A DNA stretch of 64,000 bases, taken from Sphingobacterium sp. JB170. Lineage in GTDB: Bacteria; Bacteroidota; Bacteroidia; Sphingobacteriales; Sphingobacteriaceae. Of the stretch, positions 38,044 to 46,714 are shown piece after piece. Made by a program: the position numbers and the translations under genes. The stretch spans positions 115,880 to 179,879 of the forward strand of contig NZ_FUKU01000014.1 in the NCBI RefSeq assembly GCF_900163865.1, written 5' to 3'. Position 1 is the first letter of the stretch, and every line of letters begins with the position of its first letter. The notes under the pieces were generated by a model. The model saw only the letters and a program-made list of their open reading frames with translations, did not search any database and was not told where the DNA came from.

Positions 38044-38796
38044 TTATTTTATAAGATCGAGCCAAGCTTGAGCCATAAGGTTTGATCCCGCTAATGTAGT
38101 ATGTACCCCATCGGTTGTCCAGTAGTCTCCTGATCCGCGGGACGCTGCTTTGTCAAATACCGTTTGATAAGGTAGGAATGTTACGTTATACTCCTTCGCA
38201 ATTTCTTTTGCCGCTTTTTGATAGCCCGTGAAATCTGGATACCATGCATCGGTGACGCTTTTTACGCCGTTCACACCAAAGGGCTCACAGATAATTAGCT
38301 GTACCTCTGGAAGGGCAGAGAGGGTTTTATCGAGAAGCTCTTTATATTGTTGCTTGTACTGTTGCGGAGTGTTTTTTGCCCCGCTGTCCATGGTCCTCCA
38401 GAAGTCGTTGACGCCAATATGGACACTAAGTATCGTTGGTTTTAGCTGTATGGCGTCTACATCCCAACGTTTAATTAGGTCCGGTACGCGGTTACCACTA
38501 ATCCCGCGATTATACACTTGAATATTTTTATCGGCAAATTTATTTAATAAGCTGCTTGCAGCGATCAGGGCATACCCGTTTCCAAATGCAGACGTATTGT
38601 TTGGACCTAGCTCTTCACGATTACGGCCTGTATCGGTAATTGAATCCCCTTGAAAGAGAATGATATCATTTTCCTTTACTGTAATTTTTCCTGCCGCCTT
38701 TGCGCCCGAATCGGTCGCGAAAACGGGGTTTGAAGCGATTGCAGTTGCACCGAGCGCAAGCATGCTTTTGGCTATAAATTTTCTTCTTGTTTCCAT
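38044..38796 (-). CDS. Tat-exported SGNH/GDSL hydrolase
   Basis: 250 residues. The signal METRRKFIAKSMLALGATAI carries a twin-arginine motif (TRRKFIA), so export through Tat is likely. The SGNH blocks are LFQGDSITDTG (Ser), NRGISGNRV (Gly/Asn), HIGVNDFW (Asn) and DGVHTTLAG (Asp-His). It is probably an esterase acting on acetylated glycans. A second GDSL gene (20038) belongs to a different subgroup. Confidence 0.82.
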   Translation of the reverse strand: METRRKFIAKSMLALGATAIASNPVFATDSGAKAAGKITVKENDIILFQGDSITDTGRNREELGPNNTSAFGNGYALIAASSLLNKFADKNIQVYNRGISGNRVPDLIKRWDVDAIQLKPTILSVHIGVNDFWRTMDSGAKNTPQQYKQQYKELLDKTLSALPEVQLIICEPFGVNGVKSVTDAWYPDFTGYQKAAKEIAKEYNVTFLPYQTVFDKAASRGSGDYWTTDGVHTTLAGSNLMAQAWLDLIK

Positions 38797-38833
38797 CTAT
38801 TAAATAGGTTTATGTTTACCGAAGTTAATCTTT

Positions 38834-40021
38834 TTAGCAGAATTTTTCAACACCTTGGAGGATAATTTCACAGGCTTTTCTGATTTCCGGCTCACTAATT
38901 GTGAGGGGCGGAGCAACGCGAAGAGCGGTTTCACAGTGTAGATACCAGTCAATCATCAGGCCCTGAGATGCGCAATACGAACTAACTTGATAAACTTGAT
39001 CGAAAGTTTCCAACTGCAAGCACATCATTAAGCCCAACCCACGTATTTCTTTGATTTTAGGCGTGTCAAGGAGTTGGCGGAATAAAATTGCTTTTTCTTC
39101 CACGCCCGCCAAGAGGTGCTGCTCTTTAATTACCGCTAACGAAGCTCTCGCTGCTGCGCAGCTCACCGGATGACCGCCGAATGTTGTAATATGGCCAAGC
39201 ATAGGGTTATCCTTTATGACATCCATTATTTCTTTACGGCTAACGAATGCGCCCAGCGGCATGCCTCCTCCAATACCTTTGGCTAACATCAATATATCCG
39301 GTACAACATTAAAATGCTCAAAACCGAACATCTTACCAGTTCGTCCAAAACCAGTTTGTATTTCATCAAAAATGAGTAAAGCGCCGGTGGCGGTGCACTT
39401 TTCACGTAGTGCACGCATGAATTCGACAGTAGGGATCCTTACGCCCGCTTCGCCCTGAATAACTTCGAGTATTACTGCTGCGGTTTGTTCGGTGATAAGA
39501 TTTAAAGAGCTTTCGTCGTTCAATTTGATGAAATCGATCTCGGGAAGTAGTGGTGCATAGGCTGTCCTGTACTCGGGGTTGCCGATGAGACTCAGCGCTC
39601 CCTGCGTGCTGCCGTGGTAGGCTTTTTCGGCCGCAAGTATTTGACGCCGGCCTGTATATTTCTTAGCGATCTTCATGGATCCTTCAACTGCTTCGGTTCC
39701 GCTATTGGTGAAGTAGACCGATTGAAAGCTCGAGGGAAGTTCGGCTAATAATTCGCTCGCGAATTGTACTTGGGGGGCTTGAACGAATTCGCCATAAACC
39801 GTCACGTGCAGGTATTTCTCCAGCTGATCCTGGATGGCGGCAATCACTTTGGGATGGCGGTGTCCAATGTTACTAACGTTAAATCCGGAAACCAGATCCA
39901 TATATTGCTGACCATTTGGCCCATATAGGTAAACGCCTTCGGCGCGTTCGATTTCGAAAAGTCGTGGCGAAGAAGAGGTTTGTGCTGTGTTTTGTAGAAA
40001 GAGTTCTCTATTGCTAATCAT
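38834..40021 (-). CDS. Class III PLP-dependent aminotransferase (acetylornithine-type)
   Basis: 395 residues from the ATG at 40021. An in-frame ATG at 40039 overlaps the predicted -7 box and is rejected. Motifs are YLYGPNGQQYMDLVSG, FTNSGTEAVEGSMKIAK, LIFDEIQTGFGRTG and the PLP lysine in MLAKGIGGGMPLG. The family includes acetylornithine, 4-aminobutyrate and lysine-epsilon transaminases. No arginine-synthesis genes flank it, so substrate is unassigned. Confidence 0.85.
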   Translation of the reverse strand: MISNRELFLQNTAQTSSSPRLFEIERAEGVYLYGPNGQQYMDLVSGFNVSNIGHRHPKVIAAIQDQLEKYLHVTVYGEFVQAPQVQFASELLAELPSSFQSVYFTNSGTEAVEGSMKIAKKYTGRRQILAAEKAYHGSTQGALSLIGNPEYRTAYAPLLPEIDFIKLNDESSLNLITEQTAAVILEVIQGEAGVRIPTVEFMRALREKCTATGALLIFDEIQTGFGRTGKMFGFEHFNVVPDILMLAKGIGGGMPLGAFVSRKEIMDVIKDNPMLGHITTFGGHPVSCAAARASLAVIKEQHLLAGVEEKAILFRQLLDTPKIKEIRGLGLMMCLQLETFDQVYQVSSYCASQGLMIDWYLHCETALRVAPPLTISEPEIRKACEIILQGVEKFC

Positions 40022-40036
40022 GATATAAACAAAGGA

Positions 40037-40044
40037 CAAAATTA
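40037..40044 (-). promoter_or_regulatory. -7 box of aminotransferase gene
   Basis: TAATTTTG on the minus strand, an exact TAnnTTTG match about 16 nt before the chosen ATG at 40021. Confidence 0.5.
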
Positions 40045-40126
40045 ACTCAATACTTTGAAACGTCAGTAATTAAATTGTAAGAATGCAAACGGACATAAAA
40101 TAAAAAAAGAAGCTTTTTAGCTTCTT

Positions 40127-40570
40127 TTAACGATTTCTACGTTGGAGTTCTTTATAGAGTAGTTCTCGGAAATTTTGTTCGATCTGAAAGAACTGAGACG
40201 CCCTAGCTGATCCAACGATTTTTGAGAATTTTTGACGATATTCTTTTTTTACTTCGAGTTCCCGTGCGTCGTACGACAGTACGTCTCGCCGCCTGGAGCC
40301 GCTGAAAGAATTGACACCCTTAGGGACCGACGTGGTCGATTTACCCTTTTTTTCAGATTTCAGTGCCCATACCTTTTTACTGTACTGGTTGTATACCGGG
40401 AAGAAACGCTGAGCCTCCGCCTGTGTCAGGTTTAGCTCTTTGGTAATATAAGCTATTTTTTCATTTTCAATAGCTGTAAACCGTTTAGAATCTCTCGGTT
40501 GAGCATTGACATGCAGCAAGCATAGAAACACGGCACAAAGTGTAACGATGATATGTTTATAACGTAACAT
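40127..40570 (-). CDS. Small periplasmic protein, Spy/CpxP-like
   Basis: 147 residues with a signal peptide (HIIVTLCAVFLCLLHVNAQ). The mature part is helical, with ITKELNLTQAEAQRFFPVYNQY resembling the LTxxQ pattern of Spy/CpxP-type chaperones and metal-resistance proteins. It is the last gene of a sigma/anti-sigma cluster, directly abutting the anti-sigma stop, consistent with an envelope-stress role. That role is inference. Confidence 0.6.
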   Translation of the reverse strand: MLRYKHIIVTLCAVFLCLLHVNAQPRDSKRFTAIENEKIAYITKELNLTQAEAQRFFPVYNQYSKKVWALKSEKKGKSTTSVPKGVNSFSGSRRRDVLSYDARELEVKKEYRQKFSKIVGSARASQFFQIEQNFRELLYKELQRRNR

Positions 40571-41394
40571 TATAGCGTGTAATTTAAATAGTCTTCGATT
40601 TCGTCATATTCTACTTTACTACCTATCCCTTGGGATGCGGTAGGCTGATAGAGGTATTCCATTATTAATAACATATCGTCACTATCTGTTGAAGATGATA
40701 GATAGTTTATGATTTCTTTTTCAGAGATCGAGCTCAAATGAGACTCGGTCACATTGACCTGGTTATGGTCGGTGATTGTCTGGTAAGAAGTAATTCCTAA
40801 AATTGCCGTGACACACGCAGCGGCAGCATATTTTATCCATCCTTGGATATTAAAACGAACTACTCTCGGTGCGCTTTTTACTTCGCGGTCTTGTGCGGAT
40901 ACCGCTACGGTTATCTTGTTCGTTAGTTCTTCAAAATAATCCGAAGGGACCTCAAAGCCATCCGTTTTTAGAGTTGGGGAAAGGGTGTTTTTAATTATTG
41001 ATGCTTGGACACGTGCTGGCAGTTCTTGAAAATACCCCTCGGGTGTTGTAAACTCGTTTTCGTCTTTACGCAAGTTATCTATGCGAGCATTGGATATGAT
41101 ACGGCTCGAAAGGTTCGCAAAATAACCTTCGGGAACCGTGTTACCCATGGCTTGCCCTGAAAGGGAATCCAATTTTACCTGCGAGATAATCGTACTATTG
41201 AGCTGCTTGAAATAATCTATTGGAACGCTGAACGGCATTGTCTTTGAAGCGGACTTCTCAAGATCAACTTGTATGCTAATTTTAGCGGTAAGATCATCAA
41301 AATAGCCGGCGGGTATTTGGAAAGGATTTGAACGCAAGGAATCGACGAAGTTTTTGTCCTCGAAACCGTTATGATATGTGTTTTTTTCCTTCAT
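40570..41394 (-). CDS. Repeat-containing anti-sigma-like membrane protein
   Basis: 274 residues if started at 41394; a start at 41424 is also open. The cytoplasmic half consists of five copies of a short motif, F.(V/I/T)P.(G/D)YF..L...I (for example NPFQIPAGYFDDL, NTVPEGYFANL, DGFEVPSDYFEEL). One membrane helix follows (WIKYAAAACVTAILGITSY), then about 55 outer residues. It is next to an ECF sigma gene, so it is probably its anti-sigma factor, perhaps binding several partners through the repeats. Confidence 0.65.
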   Translation of the reverse strand: MKEKNTYHNGFEDKNFVDSLRSNPFQIPAGYFDDLTAKISIQVDLEKSASKTMPFSVPIDYFKQLNSTIISQVKLDSLSGQAMGNTVPEGYFANLSSRIISNARIDNLRKDENEFTTPEGYFQELPARVQASIIKNTLSPTLKTDGFEVPSDYFEELTNKITVAVSAQDREVKSAPRVVRFNIQGWIKYAAAACVTAILGITSYQTITDHNQVNVTESHLSSISEKEIINYLSSSTDSDDMLLIMEYLYQPTASQGIGSKVEYDEIEDYLNYTL

Positions 41395-41427
41395 GTCACA
41401 TCTTAGAGCTAAAAATATAGCCAAGGT

Positions 41428-41973
41428 TTAATCGTTACTCGCAAAATATTTTTCTATTTTTTTGACCGCTAAGTGATAGGACGCTTTTAAGGCTCCAACA
41501 CTCGTTCCCAGGATGTCTGAAATTTCATCATATTTCAAATCCTCGAAATATTTCATGTTAAATACTAGCCGCTGCTTTTCGGGAAGCGTTATTAAAGCTT
41601 GTTGAAGTTTCATTTGCGCTTGGTCACCATTGAAGTAGCTGCCTTCGGCTAAGGTTTCTGCGAGATATCCAGCGGTGTCGTCATCGAGTGATATATTCTG
41701 TTTTTGTTTCCTTTTGTTTAAAAAAGTGATGCACTCATTGGTCGCGATACGGTAAAGCCAAGTGTATAGCTGTGAATCTTCCCTAAATTTTTCTAGGTTT
41801 CGCCATACTTTTATAAAGACTTCTTGGACAACATCGTCCGCATCGTCATGATTAATGACCATGCGGCGGATGTGCCAATATATTTTCTGTTGGTATTTAT
41901 TGAGTAAATAGCCAAACGCCTCTTCGCGCGTGCGTTCATCAGCAAATTTTGAAATGATTTGGGCGTCTTCCAT
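41428..41973 (-). CDS. ECF-type RNA polymerase sigma factor
   Basis: 181 residues. Region 2 shows DDADDVVQEVFIKVWRNLEKF, and region 4 shows LPEKQRLVFNMKYFEDLKYDEISDILGTSVGALKASYHLAVKK. It closely fits Bacteroidota group-4 sigma factors. It lies 17 bp downstream of the transketolase C-subunit gene and is followed at once by its probable anti-sigma gene. Confidence 0.93.
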   Translation of the reverse strand: MEDAQIISKFADERTREEAFGYLLNKYQQKIYWHIRRMVINHDDADDVVQEVFIKVWRNLEKFREDSQLYTWLYRIATNECITFLNKRKQKQNISLDDDTAGYLAETLAEGSYFNGDQAQMKLQQALITLPEKQRLVFNMKYFEDLKYDEISDILGTSVGALKASYHLAVKKIEKYFASND

Positions 41974-41990
41974 TTATTTGAATCGATGAT

Positions 41991-42944
41991 TTATTTTCTG
42001 GTTATCACTTTACGCGCTGCCGCTACGATCGCAGCCGCATTTAAACCATATTTTTCCATCAGCTGAGCGGGTTTACCCGATTCACCAAAGCTGTCATCAA
42101 CTGCAACGTACTCTTGTGGCGATGGTTTTTTAGTTGCCAACAATTGTGCGACACTATCACCCAAACCGCCAAGACGGTTGTGTTCTTCTGCCGTCACAAC
42201 GCAGCCGGTTTTATGTACCGAATCAAGGATAGCTTTTGTATCTAATGGCTTAATCGTATGAATATTTATAATCTCCGCGTTAATGCCTAATTTCTCGAGT
42301 TCTTCACCAGCTTGAATAGCTTCCCAAACTAAGTGGCCTGTTGCGATGATCGTAACATCCTTACCTTCATTAAGCATAACCGCTTTGCCAATTTCGAAAT
42401 TCTGGTCTGCAGGAGTGAAGTTAGGTACGACAGGGCGACCGAAGCGTAGATAGGCCGGGCCTTGGTAGTTTGCGAGTGCAATTGTTGCGGCTTTAGTTTG
42501 GTTGAAGTCACATGGATTTATGACCGTCATGCCTGGAAGCATCTTCATTAACCCAATGTCTTCAAGAATTTGGTGCGTTGCGCCGTCTTCTCCAAGTGTC
42601 AGTCCCGCGTGGGAAGCACAGATCTTTACGTTCTTTCCCGAGTAAGCTATAGATTGACGAATTTGGTCATAAACGCGCCCTGTGGAAAAGTTTGCGAAAG
42701 TTCCCGTGAAGGGGATTTTGCCACCAATAGTAAGGCCAGCTGCGATTCCCATCATGTTTGCCTCCGCAATACCAATTTGGAAAAAACGTTTTGGAAATTC
42801 CTTGATAAAATCATTCATCTTTAAGGAACCGACTAAGTCAGCACATAATGCCACTACATTTTCATTCTGTTTTCCGGCCTCTAATAAGCCAGCACCGAAA
42901 CCAGAACGCGTATCTTTTGATTCAGTATAAGTGTATTTCTTCAT
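41991..42944 (-). CDS. Transketolase, C-terminal subunit
   Basis: 317 residues from the ATG at 42944; an upstream ATG at 42965 is less like the family. It has the pyrimidine-binding and C-terminal transketolase domains: [28 protein letters not shown], and [17 protein letters not shown]. With the N-subunit gene upstream it forms a split transketolase, common in Bacteroidota and Archaea, that transfers two-carbon units in the pentose phosphate pathway. Confidence 0.92.
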   Translation of the reverse strand: MKKYTYTESKDTRSGFGAGLLEAGKQNENVVALCADLVGSLKMNDFIKEFPKRFFQIGIAEANMMGIAAGLTIGGKIPFTGTFANFSTGRVYDQIRQSIAYSGKNVKICASHAGLTLGEDGATHQILEDIGLMKMLPGMTVINPCDFNQTKAATIALANYQGPAYLRFGRPVVPNFTPADQNFEIGKAVMLNEGKDVTIIATGHLVWEAIQAGEELEKLGINAEIINIHTIKPLDTKAILDSVHKTGCVVTAEEHNRLGGLGDSVAQLLATKKPSPQEYVAVDDSFGESGKPAQLMEKYGLNAAAIVAAARKVITRK

Positions 42945-43021
42945 TTTAGTATTCGTATTTAGCATATCACATCTTCCATTTTAACTGTTATGGGTGTGCT
43001 CATCTAAGTCTACCGTATCTA

Positions 43022-43870
43022 TTAATAATCGCCTATGGTTCTAGGAATTTGGTTAAGCGCAAGTTCGAGTTGCTCGTCATTCGGTGCAACACCGTGCCAT
43101 TTATGAGATCCCATCATGAAGTCCACGCCATTACCCATTTCGGTGTGTAACAAAATGATAACAGGCTTTCCTTTGCCAGTACACGATTTAGCTTCGTCAA
43201 TACCTGCAACAACTGAAGCCATATCATTTCCTTTTTGTACCTCAAGAACATCCCATCCGAAAGCTTCCCATTTAGCACGTAAGTCACCTAAAGAAAGTAC
43301 TTGATCGGTGGAACCGTCAATTTGTGCTCTATTGTAGTCCACAGCGGCAATGATATTGTCCATTTTGTTGTGTGGAGCATACATAGCTGCTTCCCACACT
43401 TGGCCTTCTTGAAGCTCACCATCACCCATTAGTACGTACACTAAACGGTCGTCATTATTCAATTTTTTAGCTTGAGCAGCACCAATTGCTGCGGATAGGC
43501 CTTGTCCTAACGATCCTGAAGCGATGCGTATACCTGGCAGATGCTCATGTGTCGTTGGATGTCCTTGCAGACGAGAATTAAGTTTTCTAAATGTGGAAAG
43601 TTCACTTACAGGGAAGTATCCTGCACGCGCAAGGGTGCTATAGAAAACGGGAGAAATGTGCCCATTGGATAAAAAGAATAGGTCTTCACCTATACCATCC
43701 ATATTGAATGATGGATCATGTTTCATCGCGTGGAAGTACAATGCAACGAAGTAATCTGTACATCCTAAAGATCCTCCCGGGTGGCCAGATTGGCAAGCAT
43801 GCACCATACGAACAATATCTCGTCTTACTTGTGAAGCGGTTTGTTCAAGGTTATTGATATCTGCACTCAT
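43022..43870 (-). CDS. Transketolase, N-terminal (thiamine-binding) subunit
   Basis: 282 residues with the ThDP motif LMGDGELQEGQVWEAAMYA...NIIAAVDYNRAQIDG and the early HPGGSLGCTDYFVALYF. It binds thiamine diphosphate and Mg2+. The C-terminal half is encoded 77 bp downstream as a separate gene. Confidence 0.93.
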   Translation of the reverse strand: MSADINNLEQTASQVRRDIVRMVHACQSGHPGGSLGCTDYFVALYFHAMKHDPSFNMDGIGEDLFFLSNGHISPVFYSTLARAGYFPVSELSTFRKLNSRLQGHPTTHEHLPGIRIASGSLGQGLSAAIGAAQAKKLNNDDRLVYVLMGDGELQEGQVWEAAMYAPHNKMDNIIAAVDYNRAQIDGSTDQVLSLGDLRAKWEAFGWDVLEVQKGNDMASVVAGIDEAKSCTGKGKPVIILLHTEMGNGVDFMMGSHKWHGVAPNDEQLELALNQIPRTIGDY

Positions 43871-44052
43871 TTTTTAATATAATGTTTCGATTATTTTGCG
43901 GATAAAGTTAATGATTTTTAATCTTCTAGGGGAAAAAAGCTGAACTTAATTCCGGTCGCTCAAAGCGGGTGAATGGAACAGCGGAAAAGCAAATAGATAA
44001 CCCAATTTTAGGCGTGTTGCGATGTGCCGGTCCAGTGCCGGGAAGGTAGCAT

Positions 44053-44086
44053 AAAAAAGAGAGCTATCGATCAGTCGATAGCTCTC
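44053..44086 (-). terminator. Terminator of nfu
   Basis: Twelve-bp perfect stem GAGAGCTATCGA / TCGATAGCTCTC, a 4-nt loop and a minus-strand T6 run, 31 nt past the nfu stop. Confidence 0.92.
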
Positions 44087-44116
44087 CTTTTTATGCTTAA
44101 TATTCAATTTTGGTTG

Positions 44117-44671
44117 TTACATTGCCTCTGCAACGACTTCTTCAACCTCAGGGACCATTCTTTTTAATAATCCTTCGATTCCGGCTTTTAGTGTAATCGT
44201 TGAAGAAGGACATCCTGAACAAGAGCCACGGAGCTCCACGGTAACGGTACCTTCTGTGAAAGATTTGTAGGCAATGGCGCCGCCGTCTTGTTCTACCGCA
44301 GGACGAACATAATCGTGTAAAACTTGTTGGATTTTAACCTCAAGATCTGTACCGTCAAATTCAATGTCCTCAGAATGTTCTAGCGGCTTCACAGCAAGTT
44401 CGGACTCTACAGCCCCTTTAACAAATTCTTTTAACAAGGGTTCAATATCAGACCAGTCGACGTTCTCTGCTTTGGTGACGGTGACAAAGTTACTCGCAAA
44501 AAATACGCCATCTACAAAATTGAACTTAAAGAGTTCGCGCGCGAAATCCGATTCTTGTGCTTTTTCCTTATTTGGATAATCCAAACTACCATTGATCAAT
44601 AGTTTGTTGACCAAAAACTTCATTGTTGAAGGATTTGGGGTAGTTTCTGTATATACGTTAATAGTTGCCAT
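44117..44671 (-). CDS. nfu: NifU-family Fe-S cluster carrier (Nfu)
   Basis: 184 residues. The N-terminal Nfu domain starts TETTPNPSTMKFLVNK. The C-terminal NifU domain has the cluster-binding CSGCPSS (about residues 154-160). It delivers Fe-S clusters to apoproteins. It is flanked by its own strong promoter and terminator, so it is monocistronic. Confidence 0.92.
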   Translation of the reverse strand: MATINVYTETTPNPSTMKFLVNKLLINGSLDYPNKEKAQESDFARELFKFNFVDGVFFASNFVTVTKAENVDWSDIEPLLKEFVKGAVESELAVKPLEHSEDIEFDGTDLEVKIQQVLHDYVRPAVEQDGGAIAYKSFTEGTVTVELRGSCSGCPSSTITLKAGIEGLLKRMVPEVEEVVAEAM

Positions 44672-44690
44672 TTTTCGTCTCTTAAAAAAT

Positions 44691-44720
44691 CAAATATACA
44701 TCAATTCTGAGCTTTCTCAA
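44691..44720 (-). promoter_or_regulatory. Promoter of nfu
   Basis: Minus strand TTG, 19 nt, TATATTTG: full consensus about 20 nt before the start codon. Confidence 0.75.
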
Positions 44721-44739
44721 GTCATCTGCACGTCAAAGG

Positions 44740-46089
44740 TTACAGAACAATGCCGGTATAATTACTTGGGGAGATAGCTTTTATCTCATTTTTCACGTCT
44801 TCGGACACATTAAGCCCATCTACAAAGTTGGCGATAGTATCCTGCGTGACATGTGTATTGGTTCGCGTTAAATCTTTTAATGCCTCGTAAGGCTTTGGAT
44901 AGCCTTCGCGACGCAAGATCGTTTGTATTGCTTCGGCGACGACAGCCCAATTGTTATTCAAATCATTTTGCAACGCCGTTTGATTTAAAATTAATTTACG
45001 TAATCCGCGAAGCGTAGACTTGATGGCGATAAGTGTGTGCGCGATGGGCACGCCAACATTCCGAAGTACGGTGGAATCGGTAAGATCTCGCTGCAAACGC
45101 GAAATAGGGAGTTTGGCAGACAGGTGCTCAAAAATTGCGTTTGCAAGCCCGAGGTTACCCTCTGCATTTTCAAAATCAATCGGATTAACTTTATGAGGCA
45201 TTGCCGAAGAGCCGATCTGTCCCGCGGTGATTTTCTGCTTGAAGTATTCCATGGATATGTATGTCCACATGTCGCGACAAAGGTCGACTAAGATCGTGTT
45301 TACACGCTTTAATCCATCACAGCTTGCCGCAAAATTATCGTAGTGTTCAATTTGTGTCGTCGTTTGTGACCGGGTAAGCCCCAGTTTGTCGTTGACGAAA
45401 TTATTCCCAAAGGCCACCCAGTCGGTTTGCTTATAAGCAACATAATGCGCATTGAAATTTCCTGTTGCGCCACCGAATTTTGCTGAATAAGGTACCTGCT
45501 TTAAAAGTTCTAATTGCTTTTCGATGCGTTCAGTAAATACCTTGATTTCTTTTCCCAGCCGCGTAGGCGATGCTGGTTGACCATGTGTTCGCGCGAGCAT
45601 CGAAACGTCATTCCATTGCCCTGCAAGCGATTTTAGTTCTGTTGTGAGCTCTTCGATCGCCGGGAAATAAACGTTATTTAGTGCTTCTTTCCACGAATAA
45701 GGTATCGCCGTATTATTAATGTCTTGTGAGGTAAGCCCGAAATGAATAAATTCTAATGAATCGTGAAGACCGAGTTGTTCAAATTTGCTTTTTATAAAGT
45801 ACTCGACGGCCTTTACATCGTGATTGGTGGTCTTTTCCTGTTCTTTAACCCACCGGGCATCTTCAATAGTGAACTTTTCGTATATTTCACGTAGCCTATC
45901 GTTTAAGGAACCGTCGAAATGTGCGAGCTGAGGAATACCCGTTTCACACAATGCAATAAAATATTCCACCTCAACCAATACGCGATATTTTATCAGAGCA
46001 AACTCTGAGAAGTAATCAGAAAGTTCTTTCGTGGTATTATAATAACGTCCATCTATTGGAGTGACAGCAGTAAGGGCCGATAGCGTCAT
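44740..46089 (-). CDS. purB: Adenylosuccinate lyase
   Basis: 449 residues. The fumarase-superfamily signature SSAMPHKVNPIDFENAEGN is at about residue 295, with HFGLTSQDINNTA and ARTHGQPASPTRLGKE earlier. It acts twice in purine synthesis, on SAICAR and on adenylosuccinate. It resembles the E. coli-type PurB in length. Confidence 0.96.
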   Translation of the reverse strand: MTLSALTAVTPIDGRYYNTTKELSDYFSEFALIKYRVLVEVEYFIALCETGIPQLAHFDGSLNDRLREIYEKFTIEDARWVKEQEKTTNHDVKAVEYFIKSKFEQLGLHDSLEFIHFGLTSQDINNTAIPYSWKEALNNVYFPAIEELTTELKSLAGQWNDVSMLARTHGQPASPTRLGKEIKVFTERIEKQLELLKQVPYSAKFGGATGNFNAHYVAYKQTDWVAFGNNFVNDKLGLTRSQTTTQIEHYDNFAASCDGLKRVNTILVDLCRDMWTYISMEYFKQKITAGQIGSSAMPHKVNPIDFENAEGNLGLANAIFEHLSAKLPISRLQRDLTDSTVLRNVGVPIAHTLIAIKSTLRGLRKLILNQTALQNDLNNNWAVVAEAIQTILRREGYPKPYEALKDLTRTNTHVTQDTIANFVDGLNVSEDVKNEIKAISPSNYTGIVL

Positions 46090-46163
46090 GGCTTTATATT
46101 AAAATTAAATAGTAGTACCCTTTTTCATCAAGGGCGTCGTTAGCTTAGCCTTTAAGCTTTTTG

Positions 46164-46171
46164 CAAAAGTA
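46164..46171 (-). promoter_or_regulatory. -7 box of purB
   Basis: TACTTTTG on the minus strand, an exact TAnnTTTG match about 75 nt before the start codon; no clear -33 element. Confidence 0.5.
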
Positions 46172-46210
46172 ATAAAACTCCCGCAGAAGAACGTGGAAAT
46201 GGTTGTAAAA

Positions 46211-46240
46211 AGAAAAACCCGCACTTTTCGTGCGGGTTTT
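46211..46240 (-). terminator. Terminator of small lipoprotein gene
   Basis: Eleven-bp perfect stem AAAACCCGCAC / GTGCGGGTTTT with a 5-nt loop and minus-strand T residues, 26 nt past the lipoprotein stop. Confidence 0.9.
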
Positions 46241-46265
46241 AAAGTATTTTTAGATAAGATTCGGA

Positions 46266-46484
46266 TTACTGAACGTTTTCTAATGAGTCAGCAATTGAAT
46301 CACCTTCTGCAGTAATTGAATCAGCTACATTGTTTAATGAGTCAGCGATTGAATCAGTAGTGTTTTCAACTACAGTTCCTAATGAATCAGCAGCTTGCTC
46401 AGTTGAAGTAGATGCACCACCACATGAAGCGAACGCGATTGTTAACGCTAAACCTAAAAATCCGAATTTGAATAAATTTTTCAT
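46266..46484 (-). CDS. Small Asp/Ser-repeat lipoprotein
   Basis: 72 residues. The signal peptide has lipobox FASC, so acyl-Cys is at about residue 21. The mature peptide is only about 50 residues, very acidic, with repeated (A)DS(L/I) units: AADSLGTV, TDSIADSLNNVADSI, GDSIADSLENV. It has a full-consensus promoter, an approximately 135-nt structured leader and a terminator, as expected of a highly expressed small gene. I do not recognise the family. The heptad-like spacing suggests a helix, perhaps an Lpp-like envelope component, which is inference. Confidence 0.8.
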   Translation of the reverse strand: MKNLFKFGFLGLALTIAFASCGGASTSTEQAADSLGTVVENTTDSIADSLNNVADSITAEGDSIADSLENVQ

Positions 46485-46562
46485 CTTTTTAATTTTCTAT
46501 TTTATTGAAACAAATTTGTTTAATTACTATTTAATACCGGTAACCGAAAAAGGTAACCCACT

Positions 46563-46621
46563 GCTCAAAAAAAAATAACTCATCTGAGTTCTACGATATT
46601 AATCGTTGGTTTTTTTTGAGC
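46563..46621 (-). promoter_or_regulatory. Three-way-junction leader of small lipoprotein mRNA
   Basis: A closing stem (GCTC + A8 pairing T8 + GAGC, 12 bp) encloses two hairpins: AACTCA/TGAGTT and ACGAT/ATCGT. It begins within a few nt of the predicted minus-strand transcription start. Its position in the 5' leader suggests a stability or regulatory role. Confidence 0.6.
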
Positions 46622-46626
46622 CGGGG

Positions 46627-46656
46627 CAAATATATAACAGTTTTATCGAAATGCAA
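46627..46656 (-). promoter_or_regulatory. Promoter of small lipoprotein gene
   Basis: Minus strand TTG, 19 nt, TATATTTG: full consensus. Transcription should start near 46621, directly at the structured leader. Confidence 0.75.
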
Positions 46657-46714
46657 TAATAAAAAACTATTTTGATAAAAATTTTGTTACACCATTGATA
46701 ACCCCTATTAAATC

